The notes below the pieces were generated by a model. That model had not been told where the DNA came from. It made no database searches and worked only from the letters and a program-made list of their open reading frames with translations. Both the position numbers and the translations under genes were made by a program. Below, piece by piece: positions 26,596 to 35,893 of a DNA stretch of 64,000 nt (its first letter is position 1; the number at the start of each line of letters is the position of its first letter). Source of the DNA: Vibrio gazogenes (GTDB lineage: Bacteria; Pseudomonadota; Gammaproteobacteria; Enterobacterales; Vibrionaceae); the NCBI RefSeq assembly GCF_002196515.1, contig NZ_CP018835.1, forward strand, positions 2,604,001 through 2,668,000, given 5' to 3'.

Positions 26596-27138
26596 ATGAA
26601 AAAAATCATAAGTCTGTTAGGCGCTGCTAGTGTATTACTCGCATCAACGAGTGAGGCGGCAACATGGGTTGGAATTGAAACAGGGATCGGTTCGTCTGAT
26701 TATGAATCTGCATCGGACAGTATTGATACTTCATGGACAGGGGCGATTCAGGCCGGTGTGGATTTGAATCAGAATTGGAGTGTATTGGTCGGTGCACATA
26801 TGGGTGGGGGAAGTAGCATACCACGCAAAGAAATCGGTGAGATCACCGAGTCAGAAGAGGAGCTTGATTACCGCGCACTATCGCTGAGTCTCAACCGAAA
26901 CTTTTACCTCACGGAACGCCAGTTTCTTTATGCGTCTGTGGGGATGAATTATAACCAGACAGAGGTTGAGCTGCATGGCGTCAAAACCATTGATGACGAT
27001 GGAATTGGCTACAATTTACGAGCGGGATGGTTATTTCGTTTAAATCAACGCTTTTCGGTCAACGTCGGTCTGCAACGTTTAGGGATGAGTGATGTGGATG
27101 TTAACTCCGCCAATGTTGGGTTGATGTATCGCTTTTAA
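26596..27138 (+). CDS. Small OmpA-like outer-membrane beta-barrel protein
   Basis: 180 residues from ATG 26596 with AGAGGAAAAGTA upstream. Signal peptide MKKIISLLGAASVLLASTSEA; the mature part shows eight alternating amphipathic strands and ends with the barrel signature VGLMYRF. No peptidoglycan-binding domain. Such 8-stranded barrels are often structural or adhesive and too narrow for polymer export. A strong hairpin at 27163-27197 follows, so it is probably monocistronic. Confidence 0.75.
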   Translation: MKKIISLLGAASVLLASTSEAATWVGIETGIGSSDYESASDSIDTSWTGAIQAGVDLNQNWSVLVGAHMGGGSSIPRKEIGEITESEEELDYRALSLSLNRNFYLTERQFLYASVGMNYNQTEVELHGVKTIDDDGIGYNLRAGWLFRLNQRFSVNVGLQRLGMSDVDVNSANVGLMYRF

Positions 27139-27162
27139 TCTTCACCGGTTCAGTATAGAAGA

Positions 27163-27197
27163 CGGCGGCACTTTTCATCTGATGAAAAGTGCCGCCG
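27163..27197 (+). terminator. 16-bp perfect hairpin after the OmpA-like gene
   Basis: CGGCGGCACTTTTCAT (27163-27178), loop CTG, and ATGAAAAGTGCCGCCG (27182-27197). Very stable and symmetrical, 24 bp after the stop, but no T-run follows on either strand. Confidence 0.65.
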
Positions 27198-27489
27198 GGA
27201 GTGCATTCGTTGACGACATCATGATCTAACGAGAGTGTTCATCTCTGCCTTTCCTTCATGTCGGACATTATACGTCAGGCTTGCTAATCTTTATTTACAA
27301 CATTTTTTAATCGTTTAATCTGTCGTCAGGAAAAATAATAAATTGTGTAAAAATATCAAACTAAACGAAATTTTAAATACTTATACAGTAAACGGCTACT
27401 GTCATTTTATGCCAACGTATTTCGTGGATATTTGAGAGGAAACTGATTTCTTCTCTATTATTTTTAATCAGTAGTAAAGGACTCAATAG
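27198..27489 (+). other. AT-rich upstream region of the next barrel gene
   Basis: About 290 bp without a gene. It is AT-rich, especially 27290-27480, and presumably holds the promoter of the gene at 27490; no confident hexamers were found. Confidence 0.4.
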
Positions 27490-28473
27490 ATGACTTCTTG
27501 GCGATTTGAAAAGGGATTGATCGTTTTTTTGACAAGTGTTTATTCTCCGTTTTTATTCGCAAGTGGTAATGCAATTGACTTAAAAAACGATGGGACGAGT
27601 GGACTAGCTTGGTGGCAGAGTGCTCATGAATCAGCTTCTGAGGGGGTTGAATCTTGGGCCAGAGGGATTGACTCGTTTTTGTCAGGAAAAGAGGCAAGCG
27701 AACCGAATGAAAGCGATGTCAGCCTGAGAGGCGGTACGATAATCAAGGGGGGGCATACAGCTGGCTTTTATGATGTCGGCGCGACATTTCACTTACCCGA
27801 TACGCGTAATCAGTTAGACTTAGTGTTTGAGGGTTATGCTGATTCATTAAATCAATACTTTGATTCATCAGATGAGAATGCTTTAAATGAGTCCTCTCAA
27901 TGGGATAAAGTCGCTGACTCGGCATTGAGAACGCATGCAACTGCCGCAGTGCGATATGCACAACAGTACTGGGGAATGGAGTTTGGGGTGTTAGTCTCTT
28001 TACCCTTGGATCCATTTGTTCAATTTCGGTTTCCTCAACGGTATACAACGGAAAGCTGGGAAATTGCTCAGGAAACAGGTCTGTTTGCCTATTACTCTAA
28101 AGGGGCCGGGGCTCGTTACCGACTGGCGGCTAATAATTTTGCTCATGAGACTTTTCAGTATGGAGCAGACTTCGAGCTGACCGTCGTGGATCAGACGGAA
28201 CGACTATACTCAAGAGAGAATTTTTTTGTTAATCAAAAACTAAACGAAAAAAGTAGTATTGGCTATAATATTAGCCTTTTACAGTCTGGTCGATCAAAGC
28301 TCAAACCGGCCAGCTTTTTATATTATGTAGAATACACTCGAGTATTACATAAAAACTGGCTGATTGGCGCAGTGAAACCTCAAGTTACAGATGATGCTGG
28401 GAATGGCTATCGGCCAGAGTATTCTTTAACTTTGTCTTTAACTATTCTGTTGGGACATCATTATCTTCATTGA
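27490..28473 (+). CDS. Predicted outer-membrane beta-barrel protein, family not recognised
   Basis: 327 residues. A signal peptide (FEKGLIVFLTSVYSPFLFASG) precedes a Ser/Gly/Trp-containing region (30-90) and then alternating strands to the C-terminus (SLTLSLTILLGHH). AAAGGA precedes ATG 27490. The strand content suggests 12-14 strands. I do not recognise the family. It is one of three barrels between 21 and 28.5 kb that could serve EPS export or adhesion. The C-terminal residue is not aromatic in the last position (YLH), which is unusual for BAM substrates. Confidence 0.6.
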   Translation: MTSWRFEKGLIVFLTSVYSPFLFASGNAIDLKNDGTSGLAWWQSAHESASEGVESWARGIDSFLSGKEASEPNESDVSLRGGTIIKGGHTAGFYDVGATFHLPDTRNQLDLVFEGYADSLNQYFDSSDENALNESSQWDKVADSALRTHATAAVRYAQQYWGMEFGVLVSLPLDPFVQFRFPQRYTTESWEIAQETGLFAYYSKGAGARYRLAANNFAHETFQYGADFELTVVDQTERLYSRENFFVNQKLNEKSSIGYNISLLQSGRSKLKPASFLYYVEYTRVLHKNWLIGAVKPQVTDDAGNGYRPEYSLTLSLTILLGHHYLH

Positions 28474-28819
28474 CCCGTATTAAGGGCTCTTAATCCCCTG
28501 TCATACCGATCAACGGCAACAACACCCTTATTGGTGTCGTTCGACAAACATCATCGATTTTTAGTCGCGAAGGAATTTGTGGTTGAGTCACAGTCGTTTA
28601 TGAGCTGAAGATGCAATGATTGCAAACCGCGACAACTGAGCATCGGTGCACGCTGAAAGTAAATGCTGACCGAATCAATAACCATTGATTGTTTAAACAG
28701 CCAAGATCAGCGAGAATAGCAGCCTCTTACGATTCACATGACGGATTTGATCTGCGGCGCGCCCGAAAGGCAGCTTGAAACATGTGTACAAATCCGTGTA
28801 CAGATAAAAGATTTTATTC
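28474..28819 (+). other. 346-bp intergenic region before prfC
   Basis: No gene is seen. A weak hairpin (ACACC-CTTATT-GGTGT near 28526-28541) could end the upstream gene. TTGAAA near 28774 followed by TACAGA 18 nt later is a possible prfC promoter with a poor -10. Confidence 0.4.
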
Positions 28820-30409
28820 ATGGCTGACCAGAATTTTCTTAACGAAGTTAATAAGCGAAGAACCTTTGCTATCATTTCCCACCCGGATGCGGGTAAAACC
28901 ACCATTACTGAAAAAGTGCTGTTGTTCGGACGTGCGATTCAACAAGCCGGTACCGTAAAGGGGCGTGGCTCGAATCAACATGCGAAATCAGACTGGATGG
29001 ATATGGAAAAAGAGCGGGGAATCTCGATTACCACGTCAGTCATGCAGTTTCCTTACAATGATTGTTTGGTCAACCTGCTCGATACCCCCGGACACGAAGA
29101 CTTTTCTGAAGATACGTATCGCACGCTGACAGCGGTTGACTCTTGTCTGATGGTGATCGATGCCGCAAAAGGGGTCGAGGATCGGACGCGTAAGCTGATG
29201 GAAGTAACCCGTCTGCGAGATACACCGATCGTGACCTTTATGAACAAGTTGGACCGGGATATCCGCGATCCGATGGAGTTGCTGGATGAAGTTGAGAATG
29301 AGCTGAATATTCTCTGTGCGCCGATCACTTGGCCAATTGGCTGCGGTAAAAACTTTAAAGGTATTTATCATCTACACCGTGACGAGACCATTTTGTATTC
29401 TACTGGTCAGGGGCACACCATCCAAGAGTTGCGCATCGTCAAAGGTCTCGATAATCCGGCACTCAATCAAGCGATAGGGGATGATCTGGCAACACAGTTA
29501 AGAGAGGAACTGGAACTGGTCGTCGGGGCATCGAATGAGTTTGATCTGGAGCTGTTTCTTCAGGGGGAACTGACACCGGTATTCTTCGGTACTGCGTTGG
29601 GGAACTTCGGAGTCGATCATGTACTCGATGGTTTGACTGAGTGGGCGCCGGCACCGTTGCCGCGTGAAACATCTGAACGCTTAGTCGAGGCAACCGAAGA
29701 GAAATTCTCTGGATTCGTATTTAAAATACAGGCCAATATGGATCCCAAACATCGTGACCGGATCGCTTTTATGCGGATTGTGTCCGGCTCTTATCAGCAA
29801 GGCATGAAAATCAATCATGTCCGAATCGGTAAACAGATTAGTATTTCTGATGCAGTCACCTTTATGGCGGGTGATCGATCGCGGGCTGAAGAGGCATTTG
29901 CCGGAGATATCATCGGCTTACATAACCACGGTACGATTCAGATTGGTGATACCTTTACGCAGGGTGAAGCGATGAAGTTTTCCGGAATCCCCAATTTTGC
30001 ACCGGAACTGTTTCGTCGTATTCGTCTCAAAGATCCATTGAAGCAGAAACAGTTGCTGAAAGGATTGGTGCAGTTATCAGAAGAAGGTGCTGTACAGGTT
30101 TTTCGTCCGATGCAAAATAATGATCTGATCGTCGGTGCGGTCGGGGTGTTGCAGTTCGATGTGGTCGTTGCGCGTCTGAAATCCGAGTACAACGTGGAAG
30201 CGATTTACGAGAGTGTTAACGTTGCAACCGCGCGCTGGGTCGAGTGCGATGATACCAAGAAGTTAGATGAATTCCAGCGTAAGAATCAGGCGAATCTGGC
30301 TTTAGACGGTGGCGATAATCTGGCTTATATTGCACCGACAATGGTCAATCTCAATCTGGCGAAAGAGCGCTTCCCGGACATTGATTTCCGAGCAACGCGT
30401 GAGCATTAA
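28820..30409 (+). CDS. prfC: Peptide chain release factor 3
   Basis: 529 residues, the same length as E. coli RF3. The GTPase domain has the P-loop SHPDAGKTT (H21-T28), DTPGHEDF (D88-F95) and the FMNKLDRD guanine-specificity motif. RF3 recycles RF1 and RF2 from the ribosome after termination and edits miscoded peptides. The gene ends before a bidirectional terminator and converges on srmB. It marks the right end of the EPS-associated region. Confidence 0.97.
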   Translation: MADQNFLNEVNKRRTFAIISHPDAGKTTITEKVLLFGRAIQQAGTVKGRGSNQHAKSDWMDMEKERGISITTSVMQFPYNDCLVNLLDTPGHEDFSEDTYRTLTAVDSCLMVIDAAKGVEDRTRKLMEVTRLRDTPIVTFMNKLDRDIRDPMELLDEVENELNILCAPITWPIGCGKNFKGIYHLHRDETILYSTGQGHTIQELRIVKGLDNPALNQAIGDDLATQLREELELVVGASNEFDLELFLQGELTPVFFGTALGNFGVDHVLDGLTEWAPAPLPRETSERLVEATEEKFSGFVFKIQANMDPKHRDRIAFMRIVSGSYQQGMKINHVRIGKQISISDAVTFMAGDRSRAEEAFAGDIIGLHNHGTIQIGDTFTQGEAMKFSGIPNFAPELFRRIRLKDPLKQKQLLKGLVQLSEEGAVQVFRPMQNNDLIVGAVGVLQFDVVVARLKSEYNVEAIYESVNVATARWVECDDTKKLDEFQRKNQANLALDGGDNLAYIAPTMVNLNLAKERFPDIDFRATREH

Positions 30410-30450
30410 TCGCAGTATCGTCTTTTTAACGATTTTGTCTCGATAGAAAC

Positions 30451-30477
30451 AAAAAAGCTCCCTCAGGGAGCTTTTTT
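30451..30477. terminator. Bidirectional intrinsic terminator between prfC and srmB
   Basis: AAAAAAGCTCCC (30451-30462), loop TCA, GGGAGCTTTTTT (30466-30477): a perfect 12-bp stem whose A and T flanks serve both converging genes. Confidence 0.92.
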
Positions 30478-30498
30478 GATCACGACGTTTAACCGATG

Positions 30499-31743
30499 TT
30501 ATTTCTTCTTTTTAGCGACTTTCTTTTTCACGGATTTTTTATCTTTGGTGGCCGATTTCTTCTTCTCCGGAGACTTTTTCTTTTTGAAGACGGGCTTTTT
30601 ATGTTTGGGTCGTAACCCATCAATAAACCGTTCTTTAATCTCTTCGTTCATATAACGCTGAATCCGTTCGATCATTGGTTGATCATGCGCTTCGACCAGA
30701 GAAATTGCGATCCCTTTTTTACCGGCCCGCGCGGTCCGGCCAATTCTGTGCAGAAACACATCTGCGGTCCGGGGCATATCATAATTGATGACATGGCTGA
30801 TATCAGAAATGTCTAAGCCACGGGCAGCAACATCGGTCGCCAGTAAAATATTGATATCACCCTCGCGAAAACGGGTGATAGCATTGTTTCGACGTTCTTG
30901 AGGCATCTCTCCCTGAATCCAGGCACAGGGAATCTGACTCCGTTCTAGTTCTGTACGTAGATCTGCCAGTCGATCACGGGTCTTCACGAATACGATAGCT
31001 CGCTGAGACTGGGTGGTCAGAATCTCTTTCAGCAGATCATTTTTATGCACCAGACTATCTGCCCGGTGATACCACTGAGTGATTTTCTTTCTTTCCCGGC
31101 GTGGTGGTTCCGCGCGAACTTCTGCCGGTTCATTCAATAGATCTTCAGCAAACCCATCAACGCCTTTGCCTTCGAGGGTGGCAGAGAACAACAAGGTCTG
31201 TTTACGCCAACGACATTCAGAAGAAAGGCGATTCACGGTCGGTGCGAAGCCCATATCCAGCATCCGATCCGCTTCATCCAGGATCAGCCACTCAATTGCC
31301 CGACAATCAAAACGCTCAGCTTCAATGTATTCCATCAACCGGCCGGGAGTCGCGACCACAATGTCCTGTGTTGCATTCAGCAGATCAGCATGTTGCTGAT
31401 ATTGGACACCACCGGTAATCGTAACGATTTTTAGATGGGTAAACTGAGCCAGTGTTTGAATCTGTTCCGAGACCTGAGCGGCCAGTTCACGAGTCGGCGT
31501 GAGGATCAGAATCCGAGCTGGCCCCGGTTTTTTACGGGGAAAATCGATTAAGTACTGAATCGCGGGCAGGCCAAACGCTGCGGTTTTTCCTGTGCCTGTC
31601 GGGGCAGAAGCCATGACATCCCGACCGTCTAAAGCGTAAGGAATGGACTCGGCCTGAACTTGTGTTGGGCGAGTAAATCCTGCTTTTTCAATGGCTTCAA
31701 GAAGACAGGGATCGAGTTCTAAGTCTGAAAAATTTTTAATCAC
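30499..31743 (-). CDS. srmB: ATP-dependent RNA helicase SrmB
   Basis: 414 residues from GTG 31743, which aligns with the start of E. coli SrmB (TFSELELD versus NFSDLELD); ATG 31788 and an upstream start at 31845 would add 15 or 34 unconserved residues. DEAD-box motifs: Q motif GFTRPTQVQAESIP, motif I ASAPTGTGKT, PTRELA, TPGR, DEAD, SAT, ARGLDI and HRIGRTARAG. A lysine-rich tail (KKKSPEKKKS, KKKVAKKKK) ends the protein, as usual for RNA-binding tails. SrmB assists early 50S ribosome assembly. The neighbouring trmN6 is also a common partner. Confidence 0.93.
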   Translation of the reverse strand: MIKNFSDLELDPCLLEAIEKAGFTRPTQVQAESIPYALDGRDVMASAPTGTGKTAAFGLPAIQYLIDFPRKKPGPARILILTPTRELAAQVSEQIQTLAQFTHLKIVTITGGVQYQQHADLLNATQDIVVATPGRLMEYIEAERFDCRAIEWLILDEADRMLDMGFAPTVNRLSSECRWRKQTLLFSATLEGKGVDGFAEDLLNEPAEVRAEPPRRERKKITQWYHRADSLVHKNDLLKEILTTQSQRAIVFVKTRDRLADLRTELERSQIPCAWIQGEMPQERRNNAITRFREGDINILLATDVAARGLDISDISHVINYDMPRTADVFLHRIGRTARAGKKGIAISLVEAHDQPMIERIQRYMNEEIKERFIDGLRPKHKKPVFKKKKSPEKKKSATKDKKSVKKKVAKKKK

Positions 31744-31895
31744 GGCTATTTCTCTGCTTGTCGAACGCTCTGCATCAAAACGCTCATTCATCAAACTATC
31801 TGTTAAGCTATCCGTTATCAGTAACCTGTGCAATCGGGATGGCAAAACTAAAGCTCGGCATTATAGAGACTTCCATCACGATCTTACATCCTTTT

Positions 31896-32618
31896 TTACA
31901 TCTTCAGATAAAACGCTTGGGTGAGTTCGGTAAATGCAGCGGTATAGCGGTTTTGTGCCCGGATGGTGAGGTTGGTGACTTCACAAGTATCGTGTGCCGA
32001 TCGACTGAGTGAGAATAGCAATCGCGTCGGTGGCTTTGTTGTTGTCGGTGAAACAAGACAATATCGGGTTAAGAACCAGCCTTGTTGTTTGGCCTGCTCA
32101 ATTAATGTATTTGCTTCCTGACAAGGCAGAATCAAGCTGATTTGCCCTGACGGAGAAAGTAAATGCTGGCAGTGATGTAAGAGCTGTTGGTGGGAAAAGC
32201 CAGCAACATGGCGGGCAAGGGCTCGCGCCGGGGTAATGGACACCTGTCCGTTGGTAAAATAGGGCGGGTTACAGATGATCGCATCATAATTCGAGTGGGG
32301 GGCAAAGGTTAAGATATCTTGATGTTTTATCGCGATCCGTGAAGCCCACGGGGAATGGTTGCAGTTATGGATTGCGGTCTGAATCGCTTGTTCATCAATA
32401 TCGAGTGCCGTGATGTGTGCCTCCGGAAAACGTTGGGCACAACATAAAGCGAGTAAGCCTGTGCCGGTACCGATATCGAGAATCGAGCGGAGGTTTTCCC
32501 CCTTCATCCAAGCGCCCAATAACACGCCATCGGTACTAACGGGCATGCCACATTCTCCGCCGGATACTGAAAATTGTTTGAAATGGAATGTTTTGGGATG
32601 CTGTGATTGTTGCTTCAT
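31896..32618 (-). CDS. trmN6: tRNA1(Val) (adenine-37-N6)-methyltransferase
   Basis: 240 residues from ATG 32618; ATG 32648 would add ten. The start MKQQSQHPKTFHFKQFSV and the SAM motif ILDIGTGTGLLAL are followed by the adenine-N6 catalytic motif NPPYF. It matches E. coli YfiC (about 245 aa), which methylates A37 of tRNA1(Val). It lies upstream of and in the same direction as srmB. An inverted-repeat element begins 64 bp upstream of the start and may supply or disturb its promoter. Confidence 0.9.
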   Translation of the reverse strand: MKQQSQHPKTFHFKQFSVSGGECGMPVSTDGVLLGAWMKGENLRSILDIGTGTGLLALCCAQRFPEAHITALDIDEQAIQTAIHNCNHSPWASRIAIKHQDILTFAPHSNYDAIICNPPYFTNGQVSITPARALARHVAGFSHQQLLHHCQHLLSPSGQISLILPCQEANTLIEQAKQQGWFLTRYCLVSPTTTKPPTRLLFSLSRSAHDTCEVTNLTIRAQNRYTAAFTELTQAFYLKM

Positions 32619-32682
32619 AAAGATTATTTTACCCGTAACAGACTTCATTTCTTGAAGCCGTTTTTGAACGATTTTCAGTCCA

Positions 32683-32947
32683 TATACCCAAGTAACCTCA
32701 AGATGCAGGATTCAGAGTGTCTTCAATCGGCTTCATTCAAGGAAAATGTCGGCAGGAATGGCCTTCCCATTTCAATGGCATTTGACGCAGAAAGGCGCCG
32801 ATTCAAGCACTCCCGAAGGGCGAGTTCACTGAGCTCAGAGACTGTGTTAGAGATTCTCGCCATAGAATGGCTATGACTCAAATCTCTGCTTTGCCTCTGA
32901 GCCCAGTGATTCTCGCTGAAACTGCATCTTGAGGTCATTTGGGTATA
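32683..32947. mobile_element. 265-bp MITE-like element with 26-bp terminal inverted repeats
   Basis: Left end 32683-32708 begins TATACCCAAGTAACCTCAAG and right end 32922-32947 reads as its complement with 24 of 26 positions matching. The interior has no coding capacity but contains further dyads (for example CTCAGAG near 32834 and 32897). The last 75 bp recur at 3175-3249. No transposase is encoded, so it would be mobilised in trans. The end sequence is, from memory, common in Vibrio intergenic DNA. Confidence 0.75.
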
Positions 32948-33003
32948 AGACGTACATTTTGGCGAGATGTTGGCAGGAATCGCATCACCTTTCAAGGCCA
33001 TTT
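32748..33003 (+). repeat. Degenerate direct repeat pair around the element's right end
   Basis: GTCGGCAGGAATGGCCTTCC (32748 on) and GTTGGCAGGAATCGCATCAC (32969 on) are related across about 36 bp, one inside and one just outside the inverted-repeat element, about 221 bp apart. Confidence 0.5.
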
Positions 33004-33234
33004 CGTTGTGGCTGTTTTTGTGAATGTTTTGTACCAAATGATGTGTGTTTTTGTATCAATATTTTGCGTTTTTATTGGTTTATTGTTCTAGTAAATGTGA
33101 ATTTACATGGATCGATTGACTAATTGTTATTGTGTTATTGATTATTTCATTCTGTTTGTTCATGATCGCGCAAAAAATGAAAGGCAGTCTACTGTCGCAG
33201 TTACAAACACAACATCAACATAAGAAGGTGATCT

Positions 33235-34551
33235 GTGAAACAGACATTGAAATTAACCGATATTATGGCGGTCGGCTTTATGCTGTTCGCTTTTTTTCTT
33301 GGCGCAGGCAATATTATCTTTCCGCCGCTTGCCGGACAAATGGCCGGCGAAAACCTGTCATCTGCAATGGGGGGCTTTTTACTGACAGCTGTCGGACTCC
33401 CGCTGATTGCGATTATTGCGGTCGCTGTGGCTGGCGGAAGCTGGCAACACCTAACCAAAGATTTGCCCCTCAAAGTATCAACGATTATGGCGGTATTGAT
33501 TTTTATCATTATCGGCCCCGCTTTTGCCGCCCCTCGTACAGGGCTGGTTGCTTTTGAGATGGCGTTTAAACCATTAGTCGGTGAAAGTAGCTTCTCTAAT
33601 CTTACTTTTTTCTCTGTCCTATTTTTTGTGATTGCGGCTTTCTTCTCCTGGTCTCAGGGGAAACTGATTGATTTGATTGGTAAGGTTTTAACCCCGACGT
33701 TGTTTATCGGTCTGATTATTGTCGCTGTTGGCGTGTTTATTCATCCACAAGGAACCATTACTGCGGCGCAAGGGGCATATCTGGAAAAGCCTTTAACCAC
33801 TGGTTTTCTCGAAGGTTATAACACGATGGATACCTTCGCTTCGTTGATGTTCGGGATGTTGATGGTTGATGTTCTGCGGGGCAAAGGGATTACTGAATCC
33901 CGAGCGACCACCAAATATCTGATTGCTGCTGCCTTTATCGCGGCTTTCGGACTCGCATTTGTCTATATTTCATTGTTCTATCTGGGAGCAACCAGTTCTG
34001 CTATTGCTAGCGGAGCTGACAACGGTGGGGTGATACTCAGTCTGTATGTGCAGGCGATGTTTGGTTACTTCGGTCAGTTTGTCTTATCGATCATTGTATT
34101 GTTGGCTTGTTTGACGACTGCGATTGGCTTGATTTCAGCGTGTTCTGATTACTTTAGCTCTCTGACGCGATTCAGTTATCACCAGTGGGTGATAGTGAAC
34201 AGTGTCGTTTGTGCTGTGATCGCGAATGTGGGGTTGAGTCAGTTAATTTCACTGTCGATTCCGGTCTTATTTGCATTGTATCCGGTGGCGATTACGCTGG
34301 TTGCGCTGACATTTGTCCGAAATAAGTTACCGAATCCTAAAGTTGCTTACCGAGTCGCTTTGTTGGTGTCTTTTCTGTTTGCATTGATCGACGCTTTTAA
34401 GTTTGTCGGCGTGGATGTTTCCTTTTTCAGCTTCTTACCACTGTTTAATATTGGTATGGGTTGGATATTACCGACTGCAATTATTTTTGTGGCGATGTTT
34501 GGCATGTCTCGTTCAGAGCAACCCATGGAAGTTAACGAAGCAGCCAATTGA
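33235..34551 (+). CDS. brnQ: Branched-chain amino acid:cation symporter BrnQ
   Basis: 438 residues with about twelve membrane helices, starting MKQTLKLTDIMAVGFMLFAFFLGAGNIIFPP, the LIVCS-family signature. GTG 33235 has AAGAAGGTGATCT upstream. The carrier takes up leucine, isoleucine and valine with sodium or protons. It sits alone between the inverted-repeat element and prfB. Recognition is by overall similarity to E. coli BrnQ (439 aa). Confidence 0.93.
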   Translation: MKQTLKLTDIMAVGFMLFAFFLGAGNIIFPPLAGQMAGENLSSAMGGFLLTAVGLPLIAIIAVAVAGGSWQHLTKDLPLKVSTIMAVLIFIIIGPAFAAPRTGLVAFEMAFKPLVGESSFSNLTFFSVLFFVIAAFFSWSQGKLIDLIGKVLTPTLFIGLIIVAVGVFIHPQGTITAAQGAYLEKPLTTGFLEGYNTMDTFASLMFGMLMVDVLRGKGITESRATTKYLIAAAFIAAFGLAFVYISLFYLGATSSAIASGADNGGVILSLYVQAMFGYFGQFVLSIIVLLACLTTAIGLISACSDYFSSLTRFSYHQWVIVNSVVCAVIANVGLSQLISLSIPVLFALYPVAITLVALTFVRNKLPNPKVAYRVALLVSFLFALIDAFKFVGVDVSFFSFLPLFNIGMGWILPTAIIFVAMFGMSRSEQPMEVNEAAN

Positions 34552-34764
34552 TATGTCGTGAGTGAGCGTTTGCTTACGATTCATCACAGCGATTCTTCTC
34601 CCCAAATCACTGAACGTGCATGATTCCTGAGAACATGGGCGTTCAGTTCGATTCTATCGCGTGCTGGAAACTCATGTGGAACCAGCAATTTTTCCTGTAT
34701 CTTCATCACATTTTTCAGTAGAATTCTTCGGTTAAATTCTACTCTAATAAACGATTGAGCAATC

Positions 34765-35863
34765 ATGTTTGAAATCAACCCGATAAAAAACCGCCTGCAG
34801 GACGTGTCTGAACGCACAAATGTCCTGAGGGGGTATCTTTGACTATGATGTAAAAAAAGAACGTCTCGAAGAAGTCAACGCAGAGCTTGAACAACCCGAA
34901 GTATGGAACGAACCCGAACGGGCTCAGGCGCTAGGAAAAGAGCGAGCCACGTTGGAGGCTATTGTTGAAACCATCGATCTCTTGGATCGTGGTGTCGATG
35001 ATGTCGAAGGTTTGCTTGAACTGGCGGTTGAGGCTGAAGATCAGGAAACATTCGATGAGATCGGCCCTGAACTGGATGAGCTAGAAGCAAATCTGGAGAA
35101 GCTGGAATTCCGTCGCATGTTCTCAGGAGAGCATGATTCATCCGACTGTTATATTGACCTTCAGGCCGGTTCCGGTGGTACGGAAGCACAAGACTGGACG
35201 TCGATGCTGTTGCGGATGTATCTGCGCTGGGCCGAAGCCAAAGGTTTTAAGACGGAAGTAATTGAAGTCTCCGAGGGAGAAGTCGCTGGTCTGAAATCCG
35301 TCACGGTGCGGATCATTGGCGAATATGCCTATGGATGGCTGCGGACAGAAACCGGTGTTCACCGTCTGGTGCGTAAATCTCCGTTTGATTCAGGTGGCCG
35401 TCGTCATACTTCTTTTGCATCTGCATTCGTCTATCCGGAAGTTGATGAAAACATTGCTATTGATATTAATCCTGCTGATCTGCGTATCGATGTTTACCGG
35501 GCTTCAGGCGCGGGTGGTCAGCACGTCAACACGACTGAATCTGCGGTACGGATTACGCATTTACCGACCAATACAGTTGTTCAGTGTCAGACGGACCGCT
35601 CCCAGCACAAAAACAAAGATCAAGCGATGAAGCAACTTCGTGCGAAGCTGTTTGAACTTGAACTTCATAAACAGAATGCCGAGAAGCAAGCGAACGAAGA
35701 TGCCAAATCTGATATCGGATGGGGCAGTCAGATTCGTTCTTACGTGCTTGATGACTCGCGAATCAAAGATTTGAGAACGGGGATCGAAAACCGCAATACT
35801 CAGGCGGTTCTGGATGGAGACTTAGATAAATTCATTGAAGCAAGCCTGAAATCAGGTCTTTAA
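34765..35863 (+). CDS. prfB: Peptide chain release factor 2, programmed +1 frameshift
   Basis: ATG 34765 opens a 25-codon frame ending in an in-frame TGA at 34840-34842. The slippery context AGGGGG-TAT-CTT-TGA-C (34829-34843) is the classic RF2 autoregulatory site: an internal Shine-Dalgarno-like AGGGGG, CTT slippage and UGA. After +1 shift translation continues GAC-TAT-GAT to 35863, giving 365 residues, as in E. coli. The anticodon-like SPF and the catalytic GGQ (in [11 protein letters not shown]) are present. RF2 reads UGA and UAA. The gene is followed by lysS, the normal prfB-lysS pair. Confidence 0.98.
34829..34843 (+). promoter_or_regulatory. prfB +1 programmed frameshift site
   Basis: AGGGGGTATCTTTGAC: the Shine-Dalgarno-like AGGGGG, slippery CTT (34837-34839) and in-frame TGA (34840-34842) followed by C. 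Low RF2 slows UGA reading and promotes the shift, so RF2 controls its own level. Confidence 0.97.
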
Positions 35864-35893
35864 GCTTTTCACCGATATGACAGGTACATCGAA

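Noticed and set aside
32707..32876. Open frames inside the inverted-repeat element
   Set aside because: No similarity to transposases and no ribosome-binding site; the element appears non-autonomous.
34584..34817. Minus-strand frame over the prfB start
   Set aside because: It is opposite to the prfB 5' end and the frameshift site, which explain the sequence fully.
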